Assembly: GCF_000497445.1 (NCBI RefSeq)
Contig: NZ_CM002285.1
Span: 8,208,025 to 8,220,477 of the forward strand
Direction of reading: 5' to 3'
Source of the DNA: Streptomyces roseochromogenus subsp. oscitans DS 12.976
GTDB taxonomy: Bacteria; Actinomycetota; Actinomycetes; Streptomycetales; Streptomycetaceae
DNA length: 12,453 nt
The notes under the pieces are model-generated. The model did no database searches, had not been told where the DNA came from, and saw only the letters and a program-made list of their open reading frames with translations. Shown here one piece after another: positions 7,051 to 12,453 of the stretch. How positions within the stretch are numbered: the first letter of the stretch is position 1; the number at the start of each line of letters is the position of its first letter. The position numbers were made by a program, and so were the translations under genes.

Positions 7051-7067
7051 GTTTGACGACAGGGCCT
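7051..7067 (-). repeat. Right terminal inverted repeat of the MITE-like element
   Basis: 17 bp, the inverted partner of 6831-6847 (15 of 17 identical). It lies at the 3' end of the decayed CDF gene, whose last recognisable codons precede it on the minus strand. Confidence 0.65.
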
Positions 7068-7979
7068 GGGCCAGGCCGCCAGATACGGGTCCCGCTCTCC
7101 CGCACCGGTGCCGGATCGGCGTGCACCAGGGCCGCCGTCGGCTTCGGTACGGCGTGCAGCAGGGCGTGTGAGGCCTCGACGGCGACCGCGTGCGCCTGCC
7201 GTAGCATCGCCTCGCCGTCCATCACCACCGCGAGTTCGGCCCGCAGCCGCTGCCCGATCCACCGCAGCCGCAGCTCACCCACCTCGCGCACGCCCGGCAC
7301 CGCCCGTTCGGCCCGGCCCGCAAGCGCCCAATCGACGGCGTCCAGCATCCGTCGGAGCACCTACCGCGCCGCGTCCTTCGGCACCAGGAGGATCGCCCTC
7401 GTGATCGCCAACCCGGCGGCCGGGTCAGCCGGTTGCCGCCTCAGAGCCGACGCGCCCGCGCTCACCAGCACCGCCAGCGGGGTGGAGCCGTCGGTCCGGG
7501 CGTGCAGCGCGTCGGCGACGAGCGCGGCCGAGCCGATCTCGCTGCCCACCCGGATCCGGTACCGGGCTGCCCACTCGTTGCCGACGACCCCGCGGCCGCC
7601 GGCAACTGCGCGACCGGGCGCGGATCGAGCAGCCGCCCCACGGCCGCCCACGCCGCGAAGGCCGCCGAGGCGGCGATGGTCAGCACGATCACCAGCCCCG
7701 TGAGATCCTCGGCACGCCCGTAGCCGTAGGTGAACCGGAGGGTCGCCGCCCGTCGCCCCGGCCCGAAGGCGATACCGAGAGGCACGGCTGTCAGGGCGTC
7801 GGCGGCGTTGTGCGCGGAGTCCCCGAGCAGCGCCACCGACCCGGAGACAGCCACCACGGCCGACCTGCGCCAGCGGCCACCCCGAGCACGCCCAGCGGCA
7901 CCCACAGCGCCCGCATCCCCGCACCGAGGCCTCCGTCGCCGGGTCCAGAGATGTGATCTACTCGCTCCCGCACGGCCAT
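7068..7979 (-). pseudogene. Broken cation diffusion facilitator (CDF, zinc/metal efflux) gene
   Basis: Read in three frames, the minus strand encodes almost a whole CDF transporter. From ATG 7979: MAVRERVDHIS...MRALWVPLGVLG. After indels near 7850-7885: AVVAVSGSVALLGDSAHNAADALTAVPLGIAF and TYGYGRAEDLTGLVIVLTIAASAAFAAWAAVGRLLDPRP. After another indel near 7585-7600: VVGNEWAARYRIR...ALVADALHARTDG...AILLVPKDAAR. Then comes an in-frame TAG (7361-7363) where the family usually has Glu, followed by the C-terminal cytoplasmic domain VLRRMLDAVDWAL...GVREVGELRLRWIGQRLRAE...HALLHAVPKPTAALVHADPAP. Both metal-site motifs (HxxxD in GDSAHNAAD and in ADALHARTD) survive. The multiple independent lesions make sequencing error an unlikely full explanation. 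The 3' end runs into the MITE-like element. The intact protein probably exported zinc or a similar divalent metal. Confidence 0.85.
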
Positions 7980-8025
7980 CTGCGCCGGCTGTGGACCACC
8001 ACCTCGCCGAACGGCACACCGAAGA

Positions 8026-9261
8026 TCAGTAGGCGGCCGCGGTGCCGAGGTACTGCTCGGCGAAGGCCGCCCCCGCGGCCGGCGAGGTGAACAGCCGCCG
8101 CAGCCGTGCCAGTGTCGTACCGGCGCGGAACGGGTCGCCCGACGCGACACCGTGATAGATGTCCGACAGCCACTGCGAGAACTCCTGGTAGTCCCACACC
8201 CGCCGCAGACTCGCCGCCGAGTAGCCGTCCAGGCCGCCGCCGTCGCCCCGCGTCACATACGCGGTGAGCGCGTCGCCGAGCAGGAAGGCGTCGTGCAGGG
8301 CGAGGTTCATGCCCTTCGCGGCGATGGGCGCGACCAGGTGTCCGGCGTCCCCGGCCAGGAACAGCCGCCCGTGGGTGAGCGGTTCGACGACGTAGTGGTG
8401 CATGTCCAGGACGCGTTTCTCGATCAGCCGCCCCTCGGTGAGCGGGGGCGCTCCGGCCGCGGCGAGCCGCTCGCGCAACTCGGTCCAGACCCTGTCATGG
8501 GACCAGTTCTCCGGATCGTCGCCGGGCGGGCACTGGAGGTAGAACCGGGTGACCTCGGGGCTGCGGGCCATCTGCCCGGCGAAACCGCGCGGATGGACGC
8601 CGAACAGGACGCAGTCCGTCGACGGCGGCACCTCCGCGAGCAGCGCCAGCCAGCCGATGCCGTCGTCCTGCCGCGCGATCAGCCTGCGCTCCACGGGTAT
8701 CGCGTCCCGCGTCACCCCGCGCGCCCCGTCGCAGCCCGCCACGAAGTCGCAGCGCAGCAGCCGCCGTTCACCCGTCTCCGGGCAGCGGTACGACACCGCC
8801 GGCCGGTCCGAGTCCAGATCGTGCAGCGTGACCTCGCGCACGCCGAAGCGGATGTCGCCGCCGCGCACGTCGGCGTACTCCCGCACCAGGTCCGTCACCA
8901 GCAACGGCTGCGGGTAGACATAGTGATGGCTGCCCGTCAGATCGGCGTACGGGAAGCGGTACCGTTCGCCGCCGAAGCGGAACTCGCAGGCGCTGTGCAG
9001 CTCGGCGCGCTCCCGCAGCCGTGCGGCCAGTCCGCGCCGGCCGAGTTCGCGCACCGCCCATTCCTCGATGACACCGGCCCGCGGCCGCGTCTCGATGAAC
9101 TGCCTGCTCTCGGTCTCCAGGACCACACAGTCGACGGAGGCGGCCCGCAGGATGTTGCCGACGGTGAGCCCGGCGGGCCCGGCGCCCACGACGACGACCG
9201 TACGGCGTTCCTCCGGCGCGGAGCCGGGGCGGGGGGAGGGGGAGATCATAGGGGAGATCAC
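8026..9261 (-). CDS. PobA-like FAD-dependent aromatic monooxygenase (group A flavoprotein)
   Basis: 411 residues, the 4-hydroxybenzoate 3-monooxygenase family length plus a 17-residue head. FAD-binding motifs: GAGPAG (26-31), CDFVAGCDGARG (171-182) and GDAGHLVAP (304-312), followed by AAKGMNLALHDAFLLGDAL. Recalling the Pseudomonas enzyme, its key residues map with an almost constant offset. His72 is His89, Arg214 is Arg233, Arg220 is Arg239, Tyr222 is Tyr241, Pro293 is Pro312 and Tyr385 is Tyr404. Tyr201 is Phe220 and Ser212 is Met231. Substrate carboxylate binding may therefore persist while the phenol-deprotonating Tyr is lost, so the true substrate may not be 4-hydroxybenzoate. The GTG start appears leaderless (CATAAT 6 nt upstream); ATG at 9249 is an alternative. 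No pathway genes surround it; the CDF pseudogene begins 46 bp downstream. Confidence 0.85.
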   Translation of the reverse strand: MISPMISPSPRPGSAPEERRTVVVVGAGPAGLTVGNILRAASVDCVVLETESRQFIETRPRAGVIEEWAVRELGRRGLAARLRERAELHSACEFRFGGERYRFPYADLTGSHHYVYPQPLLVTDLVREYADVRGGDIRFGVREVTLHDLDSDRPAVSYRCPETGERRLLRCDFVAGCDGARGVTRDAIPVERRLIARQDDGIGWLALLAEVPPSTDCVLFGVHPRGFAGQMARSPEVTRFYLQCPPGDDPENWSHDRVWTELRERLAAAGAPPLTEGRLIEKRVLDMHHYVVEPLTHGRLFLAGDAGHLVAPIAAKGMNLALHDAFLLGDALTAYVTRGDGGGLDGYSAASLRRVWDYQEFSQWLSDIYHGVASGDPFRAGTTLARLRRLFTSPAAGAAFAEQYLGTAAAY

Positions 9262-9273
9262 CCCCGCATTATG
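9259..9273 (-). promoter_or_regulatory. Predicted leaderless promoter -10 and start (CATAAT-N6-GTG)
   Basis: On the minus strand CATAAT (complement of 9268-9273; 5 of 6 to TATAAT) ends 6 nt before the GTG at 9261. The intervening GCGGGG is not a convincing Shine-Dalgarno because it touches the start codon. Upstream DNA is occupied by the hairpin at 9275-9312, so any -35 would lie inside it. Confidence 0.5.
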
Positions 9274-9274
9274 A

Positions 9275-9312
9275 CGGTGTCCCGTCAGCCGCGTTCGGCC
9301 GACGGGACACCG
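9275..9312 (-). terminator. Strong hairpin after the APC permease gene
   Basis: A perfect 12-bp stem, CGGTGTCCCGTC (9275-9286) with GACGGGACACCG (9301-9312), continues after one A/C mismatch into GCCG/CGGC (9288-9291 with 9296-9299) and a CGTT loop. It begins 16 nt after the permease stop. It lacks a T-tract, as is common for actinobacterial terminators. It separates the permease transcript from the monooxygenase and overlaps the upstream side of the monooxygenase promoter. Confidence 0.7.
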
Positions 9313-9327
9313 GGGGAGAGAGCGGGG

Positions 9328-10968
9328 TCAGTGCGCCGGGGCGTCGGTGACCACGACCTCCTCGATGCTGCGCTCGATCGCCTCGGGCTGAGAGGCGGTC
9401 GCCTTGGCCCAGAAGTAGATGACGAGCGAGAACACCGCGACGACCAGCATGTCCCACCACAGCGGCAGGTCACCGTTACCGCCGAAGGTGCTCAGGTAGG
9501 AGATCACGCCGATGCCCACCAGGTAGGGCGGCAGCCACTGCGCGGCCTTGAAGTCCAGCCGGGGAGCGTCGGGCAGGCCCTTGCGGATCGCGTAGGCGGC
9601 GTAGGAACCGAGCAGCACGTAGCCGATCAGGATCGCGCAGCCCAGGCGCCACAGGGTGTCCCAGCCCGACCAGAAGATGATCAGGTTGGCGACCGCGAAC
9701 GACAGCGGCGAGATGATGTTGCCGAAGGGCAGCTTGTACGGACGGTCGTGGTTCGGGAGCCGGTCCTTGAAGACACCGTAGGCCAGCGGAGCGCCCGCGT
9801 ACATCAGCACGCTCGCCGAGGTGATGAAGCCGACCAGCGTCTGCCAGCTCGGGAACGGCGCGAAGCAGATCACACCGGTCACGAACGACATCGCCAGGCC
9901 GAACCACGGCACACCGCGCGCGTCGGTCTTGGCGAACAGCTTCGGGGCGTAGCCGTTCTTGGCCAGGCCGTAGGAGAGGCGGGAGGTGGCGGTGGTGTAG
10001 ATCAGGCCGGTGCCACCGGGGGAGATGATCGCGTCGGCGTACAGCACCCAGGCCAGCCAGCCCAGGCCGACCACCGAGGCGAGACCCGCCCAGGGGCCGC
10101 TGATGCCGGCGTAGGCCAGGTTCGCCCAGCCCTTCGCGAAGGAGGCGTGCGGCAGGGCGGCGATGAACACGACCTGGAGCAGGACGTAGATCGTGGCGCC
10201 GATCGCGACCGAACCGAGCGTCGCGCGCGGCAGGTCACGCTTCGGGTTGCGGCTCTCGCCGGCCAGCTGGATCGCCTGCTCGAAGCCGAGCAGCGCGAAG
10301 ATGATGCCGCTGGAGCTGATCGCGGTGAGGACGCCCTTGGCGCCGAACGGCGCGAAGCCCTCGGAGGTGAAGTTGTCCGGGTGGAAGTTGCCGATGGCGA
10401 TGATGAAGATCGCCGCGAGCGGGACCGCGATCTTCCACCAGGTGGCGGCGCTGTTGGTGTGCGCCAGGACACGGACGCCCAGGAAGTTGACCGCGACGAA
10501 GACCGCCATGAGCAGGACCGCGACGACGATGCCGCTGGTCGTGAGCGTGCCATCGGTGTTCTGCAGCCCGTCGGCGAAGTGCCAGTGCTTGGCATAGCCG
10601 ATCATGGCCTCGACCTCGATCGGGGCCACCGTCGCGGCCTGGAGCCAGGAGAACCAGCCGAAGGACATACCGGCCAGGCCGCCGAAGGCGTAGTGCGGGT
10701 AGCGGGCGGTACCGCCGGCCACGGGGAACATGCCGCCGAGCTCGGCGTGCACGAGCGCGAGCAGCACGATGGCCACCGCACCGATCACCCACGAGATGAT
10801 CGCCGCGGGGCCCGCCGCCACGACCGCCTTCTCGGCACCGAAGAGCCAGCCGGACCCGATGATCGAGCCGACGGAGGCCCACATCAGACCGATGAGTCCG
10901 ACGTCTCGGCGCAGACCACCACCGGTGTCGCTTGTGGCTACCGGTGCAGCCTGGTCGACATTCGCCAT
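9328..10968 (-). CDS. APC-superfamily amino-acid permease
   Basis: 546 residues with about twelve hydrophobic helices. The helix 1 glycine motif VGSIIGSGWLFG (33-44), the segment GGMFPVAGGTARYP (78-91) and GFEQAIQLAGESRNPKRDLPRA (228-249) are characteristic of the amino acid-polyamine-organocation superfamily. Substrate specificity cannot be assigned; aromatic or branched amino acids and polyamines are all possible. The ATG at 10968 has GAGAGG 9 nt upstream. An earlier in-frame start (11022) would add 18 residues without a ribosome binding site and would include likely promoter DNA. A hairpin follows the gene. The upstream region is relatively AT-rich and holds possible regulator sites. Confidence 0.9.
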   Translation of the reverse strand: MANVDQAAPVATSDTGGGLRRDVGLIGLMWASVGSIIGSGWLFGAEKAVVAAGPAAIISWVIGAVAIVLLALVHAELGGMFPVAGGTARYPHYAFGGLAGMSFGWFSWLQAATVAPIEVEAMIGYAKHWHFADGLQNTDGTLTTSGIVVAVLLMAVFVAVNFLGVRVLAHTNSAATWWKIAVPLAAIFIIAIGNFHPDNFTSEGFAPFGAKGVLTAISSSGIIFALLGFEQAIQLAGESRNPKRDLPRATLGSVAIGATIYVLLQVVFIAALPHASFAKGWANLAYAGISGPWAGLASVVGLGWLAWVLYADAIISPGGTGLIYTTATSRLSYGLAKNGYAPKLFAKTDARGVPWFGLAMSFVTGVICFAPFPSWQTLVGFITSASVLMYAGAPLAYGVFKDRLPNHDRPYKLPFGNIISPLSFAVANLIIFWSGWDTLWRLGCAILIGYVLLGSYAAYAIRKGLPDAPRLDFKAAQWLPPYLVGIGVISYLSTFGGNGDLPLWWDMLVVAVFSLVIYFWAKATASQPEAIERSIEEVVVTDAPAH

Positions 10969-11192
10969 GTCAAGTGGCCTCTCAGATCGTAAACGCAGGT
11001 TTAACGGGGATGGAGCTGCCATAGGCTAGGGAGGCATTCCGTCGCGGGAAAAGACTGTTAACCAAATTTTGACCTGGGATCTTAGGTGCCTTGGGCGCAC
11101 AGTCGGTCACCGTCTTGTCACAGCTCAGACGCCTACTCGGAATGTCAATATTCAGCGGCGAATTGTGAGTAGAAGGAAAGATTCGCTGAGCG
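10969..11192 (-). promoter_or_regulatory. AT-rich upstream region of the APC permease gene
   Basis: 224 bp, clearly less GC-rich than the rest of the window. A candidate minus-strand promoter is TTTCCC (complement of 11046-11051), a 17-nt spacer and TAGCCT (complement of 11023-11028), giving a leader of about 48 nt. A direct repeat GTCAC-N6-GTCAC (11106-11121, 11-bp period) and a GTTAA-N6-GTTTA pair (complement of about 10990-11005) have the half-site spacing used by OmpR-type regulators such as GlnR or PhoP, though the sequences are not clear matches. A TTGACA lies further up (complement of about 11143-11148) without a fitting -10. No gene is seen here. Confidence 0.4.
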
Positions 11193-11603
11193 TCACTCCC
11201 TCAGAAGGGGAAATTCGATGGCTGGGCAGCGGTCCATGACCATGTCCACACCCGCCGCCCGGGTCCGCTCGTAGGCGGTCTCGTCCACCACGCCGAGCTG
11301 GAACCACACCGCCCGCGCGCCCTTCGCCACGGCCTCGTCGGCCACCGCGCCGGCCAGCTCGCTGTTGACGAAGACGTCGACCACGTCGACGTCGAAGGGG
11401 ATGTCCGCGAGGGAGGCGTAGCCCCGTTCGCCGTGGACCGTCTCGGCCTTGGGATGCACCGGCACGATCCGCTTGCCGTACCGCTGGAGCACCTGCGCCA
11501 CCCGGTAGGCGATCCGGTTCTGGTTGGTGGACAGGCCCACCACCGCCCAGGTGTCGCCCAGCTCGTTCAGGATCCTGCGGATCGTCGCTTCGTCGCCGTA
11601 CAA
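11193..11603 (-). CDS. CoA-binding domain protein (YccU-like)
   Basis: 136 residues, the normal size for stand-alone CoA_binding_2 proteins (YccU). The Rossmann-like nucleotide-binding start is WAVVGLSTNQNRIAYRVAQVLQ (19-40). It continues with GKRIVPVHPKAETVHGERGYASLADIP (43-69), DVVDVFVNSELA (73-84) and the family end AVWFQLGVVDETAYERTRAAGVDMVMDRCPAIE (98-130). Members bind CoA in vitro, but their cellular role is unknown. The start is TTG at 11603: GAGGAGG (complement of 11609-11615) sits 5 nt upstream and the family normally begins M-Y-x-D. The frame continues to 11708 but with no homologous character. An inverted repeat lies 18 bp upstream of the start. Confidence 0.9.
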   Translation of the reverse strand: MYGDEATIRRILNELGDTWAVVGLSTNQNRIAYRVAQVLQRYGKRIVPVHPKAETVHGERGYASLADIPFDVDVVDVFVNSELAGAVADEAVAKGARAVWFQLGVVDETAYERTRAAGVDMVMDRCPAIEFPLLRE

Positions 11604-11620
11604 GGCCGCCTCCTCGGGCT

Positions 11621-11640
11621 GCGGGGAACTGTCTCCCCGC
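11621..11640 (-). promoter_or_regulatory. Inverted repeat upstream of the CoA-binding gene
   Basis: GCGGGGA-ACTGTC-TCCCCGC is a perfect 7-bp inverted repeat with a 6-nt centre, just above the ribosome binding site. It could be an operator or a leader hairpin. A second small palindrome, CGGGA-T-TCCCG, lies near 11660. No promoter hexamers could be assigned confidently on this strand. Confidence 0.35.
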
Positions 11641-11736
11641 CAACAGCACCCCGGCGGGTCGGGATTCCCGGCTCCATGACCCCGCCACCATGTCCCGAAT
11701 CGGCGCAAGGTGCCTGCGTACGGCCGTCCGCCCGCC

Positions 11737-11751
11737 TACGCTCAGCCCGTG
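11737..11751 (+). promoter_or_regulatory. Predicted leaderless promoter -10 and start (TACGCT-N6-GTG)
   Basis: TACGCT (11737-11742) fits TAnnnT and ends 6 nt before the GTG at 11749. There is no Shine-Dalgarno. The -35 is not recognisable. Confidence 0.45.
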
Positions 11752-12453
11752 CTGCGCATCCTCGACGCCCGAACCGGTCAGCCCGTCCCCGCCGCGCCCG
11801 CCCGCCGTGGCCTGACCCGCATCGAGGCCCGTGCCTCGGGCCTCGACCCGACGGCCCTGCGGGTGCTGCTCACCGCCGACCTGCTCGTCCGCGCCCTGGA
11901 ACTGGGCGGCACCCCGGTCTGGACGATCCTGACCGCAGCCCACCGCCACGCCGAGCTGCGCGCGGCCGCGACAACCCTGTCCATCCGCCCTTTCGAGGAC
12001 GGCCACGACCTGGCGTCGGGACTGGGCGAGGCCCAGGCGATCCACGTGACAGCCGAGGGCACGGACGTCCCCGGCGGCGGGCCGGTGGTGCGGGTTGCGC
12101 CGGTGGAGTGGACGGGGGAGCCTTCGGGGGGCTGGGGGACGGGGTGGTCTTCGGCGGGGGGCGTGGATACGTCGTCGGGTGCGGCCGGGTCGCCGGGCGG
12201 CACCGCGGAGCCCGGCGTTCCGGGCCAGACGGAGCCCGCGTCCGAGCCCGCTCCTGGGCGGCCGTCCGAGTCTGCCCCGGGGCCGGCGTCCGGGTCCGTG
12301 TCCCGGCCTGCTCCGGGTCGGGCGTCCGGGTCCGCCGTGGGCGGTGCGTCCGAGTCTGCTCCGGGTCGTGCGTCCGAGCCCGCGTCCCGGCGCGTGCCCG
12401 GCCGTACGTCCGAGCCCGCCGCTCACCCCGCCCTCCCGGCCCTGCTCGCCGAT
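11749..12453 (+). CDS. Cysteinyl-tRNA synthetase-like protein with repeat expansion (partial, runs off the window)
   Basis: 235 codons remain open to the end of the window. The start VLRILDARTGQPVPAAPARRGLTRIEA followed by LRVLLTADLLVRALELGGTPVWTI (37-60) and IRPFEDGHDLASGLGEAQAIHV (79-100) resembles the Rossmann part of cysteinyl-tRNA synthetase or MshC (compare LRLYDT and the DVLRRWLEHRGYEV-type segment). The HIGH-type catalytic motif and zinc cysteines are absent, so it is probably a degenerate paralogue, not an active synthetase. I recall similar uncharacterised proteins in Streptomyces. From about residue 119 the sequence becomes Gly/Pro/Ser/Ala-rich, and from 164 it is an 8-residue repeat. 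It is divergent from the CoA-binding gene and seems leaderless. Family assignment is tentative; the coding call is good. Confidence 0.65.
   Translation, partial: MLRILDARTGQPVPAAPARRGLTRIEARASGLDPTALRVLLTADLLVRALELGGTPVWTILTAAHRHAELRAAATTLSIRPFEDGHDLASGLGEAQAIHVTAEGTDVPGGGPVVRVAPVEWTGEPSGGWGTGWSSAGGVDTSSGAAGSPGGTAEPGVPGQTEPASEPAPGRPSESAPGPASGSVSRPAPGRASGSAVGGASESAPGRASEPASRRVPGRTSEPAAHPALPALLAD
12238..12429 (+). repeat. In-frame 24-bp tandem repeat encoding ASE(P/S)APGR
   Basis: Seven consecutive units begin at 12238, 12262, 12286, 12322, 12346, 12370 and 12406. Five are 24 bp (8 residues, consensus A-S-E-P/S-A-P-G-R), and two (12286 and 12370) are 36 bp with a 4-residue insertion. All lengths are multiples of three, so the reading frame of the synthetase-like gene is preserved. 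Third positions use more T than the neighbouring genes. Confidence 0.8.

Larger units (their letters stand above)
6831..7067. mobile_element. MITE-like structured element with terminal inverted repeats
   Basis: The ends AGGCCCTGCCGTCGAAC (6831-6847) and the complement of 7051-7067 (AGGCCCTGTCGTCAAAC) agree at 15 of 17 positions, and at 18 of 21 if extended. The 237 bp between them have no intact gene but many hairpins: ACTCCC/GGGAGT (6846-6877) around CCTTAAGG, CGTGGC-N3-GCCACG (6949-6963), GCGATGGC-N7-GCCATCGC (6982-7004) and GCCCGT-N3-ACGGGC (7014-7028), plus a tandem GGGCGGACGAC (about 7025-7046). I recall very similar sequence recurring between genes in Streptomyces genomes; I cannot check that here. 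The ends resemble those of IS5-type elements (inference). No clear target duplication is seen. It abuts the YbaK stop on one side and the remains of a CDF gene on the other. Confidence 0.65.

Noticed and set aside
6830..7068. Target-site duplication flanking the MITE-like element
   Set aside because: The left flank (TA before GGCCCTG) and right flank (TG) differ, so no duplication can be claimed.
6660..7262. A minus-strand frame through the MITE-like element encoding a MAPGAIARRRSGLVAAP peptide
   Set aside because: It overlaps the YbaK gene, has no start signal, and the peptide simply reflects the repeat element. I recall it appearing as spurious ORFs elsewhere.
7980..8025. Possible remnant peptide LLIFGVPFGEVVVHSRRR upstream of the CDF pseudogene
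   Set aside because: It is only 46 bp between genes, and no family could be recognised. Chance is the simpler explanation.
8152..10992. A 946-residue open frame on the plus strand
   Set aside because: It is antisense to the flavin monooxygenase and the APC permease, both of which have clear family motifs. The translation is Arg/Asp/His/Gln-rich, as expected for an antisense frame in high-GC DNA.
11152..12426. A 424-residue minus-strand frame with GRT/GR repeats
   Set aside because: It is the reverse of the repeat-containing synthetase-like gene and a shifted frame of the CoA-binding gene. The apparent repeats are the complement of the coding 24-bp units.

Overview
The window is very GC-rich. 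Its coding strands have G/C in nearly every third codon position, its starts are often GTG or TTG, and its genes are small, monocistronic and frequently divergent or convergent. The protein families (flippase-like membrane protein, DedA, XRE-cupin regulator, CDF transporter, PobA-like flavoprotein, APC permease) point to a Streptomyces or close relative chromosome. There is no rRNA, tRNA or CRISPR array, and no intact transposase.

Layout, left to right. (1) 1-1208, plus strand: the tail of an unidentified gene (possibly a glycosyltransferase) overlaps by ATGA a SAM methyltransferase with two CxxC pairs. (2) 1234-3159: a minus-strand flippase-like membrane protein and a plus-strand DedA protein diverge from a 249-bp spacer. 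(3) 3166-4573: two left-handed beta-helix enzymes, a gamma-carbonic anhydrase homologue (minus) and a hexapeptide acyltransferase (plus), stand head to head. (4) 4703-6832: a minus-strand EamA exporter diverges from an XRE-cupin regulator, which is followed by a YbaK/EbsC protein. The EamA promoter carries a perfect GTTCA-N6-TGAAC inverted repeat between its -35 and -10, so I infer the regulator controls the exporter. (5) 6831-7067: a 237-bp MITE-like element with imperfect terminal inverted repeats supplies the last two bases of the YbaK stop codon. (6) 7068-7979, minus: a cation diffusion facilitator broken by frameshifts and an in-frame TAG. (7) 8026-10968, minus: a PobA-like flavin monooxygenase and an APC-type amino-acid permease, separated by a strong hairpin. 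(8) 11193-12453: a minus-strand CoA-binding protein with a TTG start, divergent from a plus-strand protein that resembles part of cysteinyl-tRNA synthetase and runs off the window with an expanding 8-residue repeat.

A recurrent pattern: four genes (3809, 6275, 9261 minus, 11749) have a -10-like hexamer ending exactly 6 nt before the start codon and no Shine-Dalgarno. That predicts leaderless mRNAs. No obviously new multi-gene system is visible. The most notable items are the exporter/regulator operator, the MITE next to decayed and intact genes, the substituted active-site residues in the PobA homologue, and the repeat-expanded synthetase-like protein.
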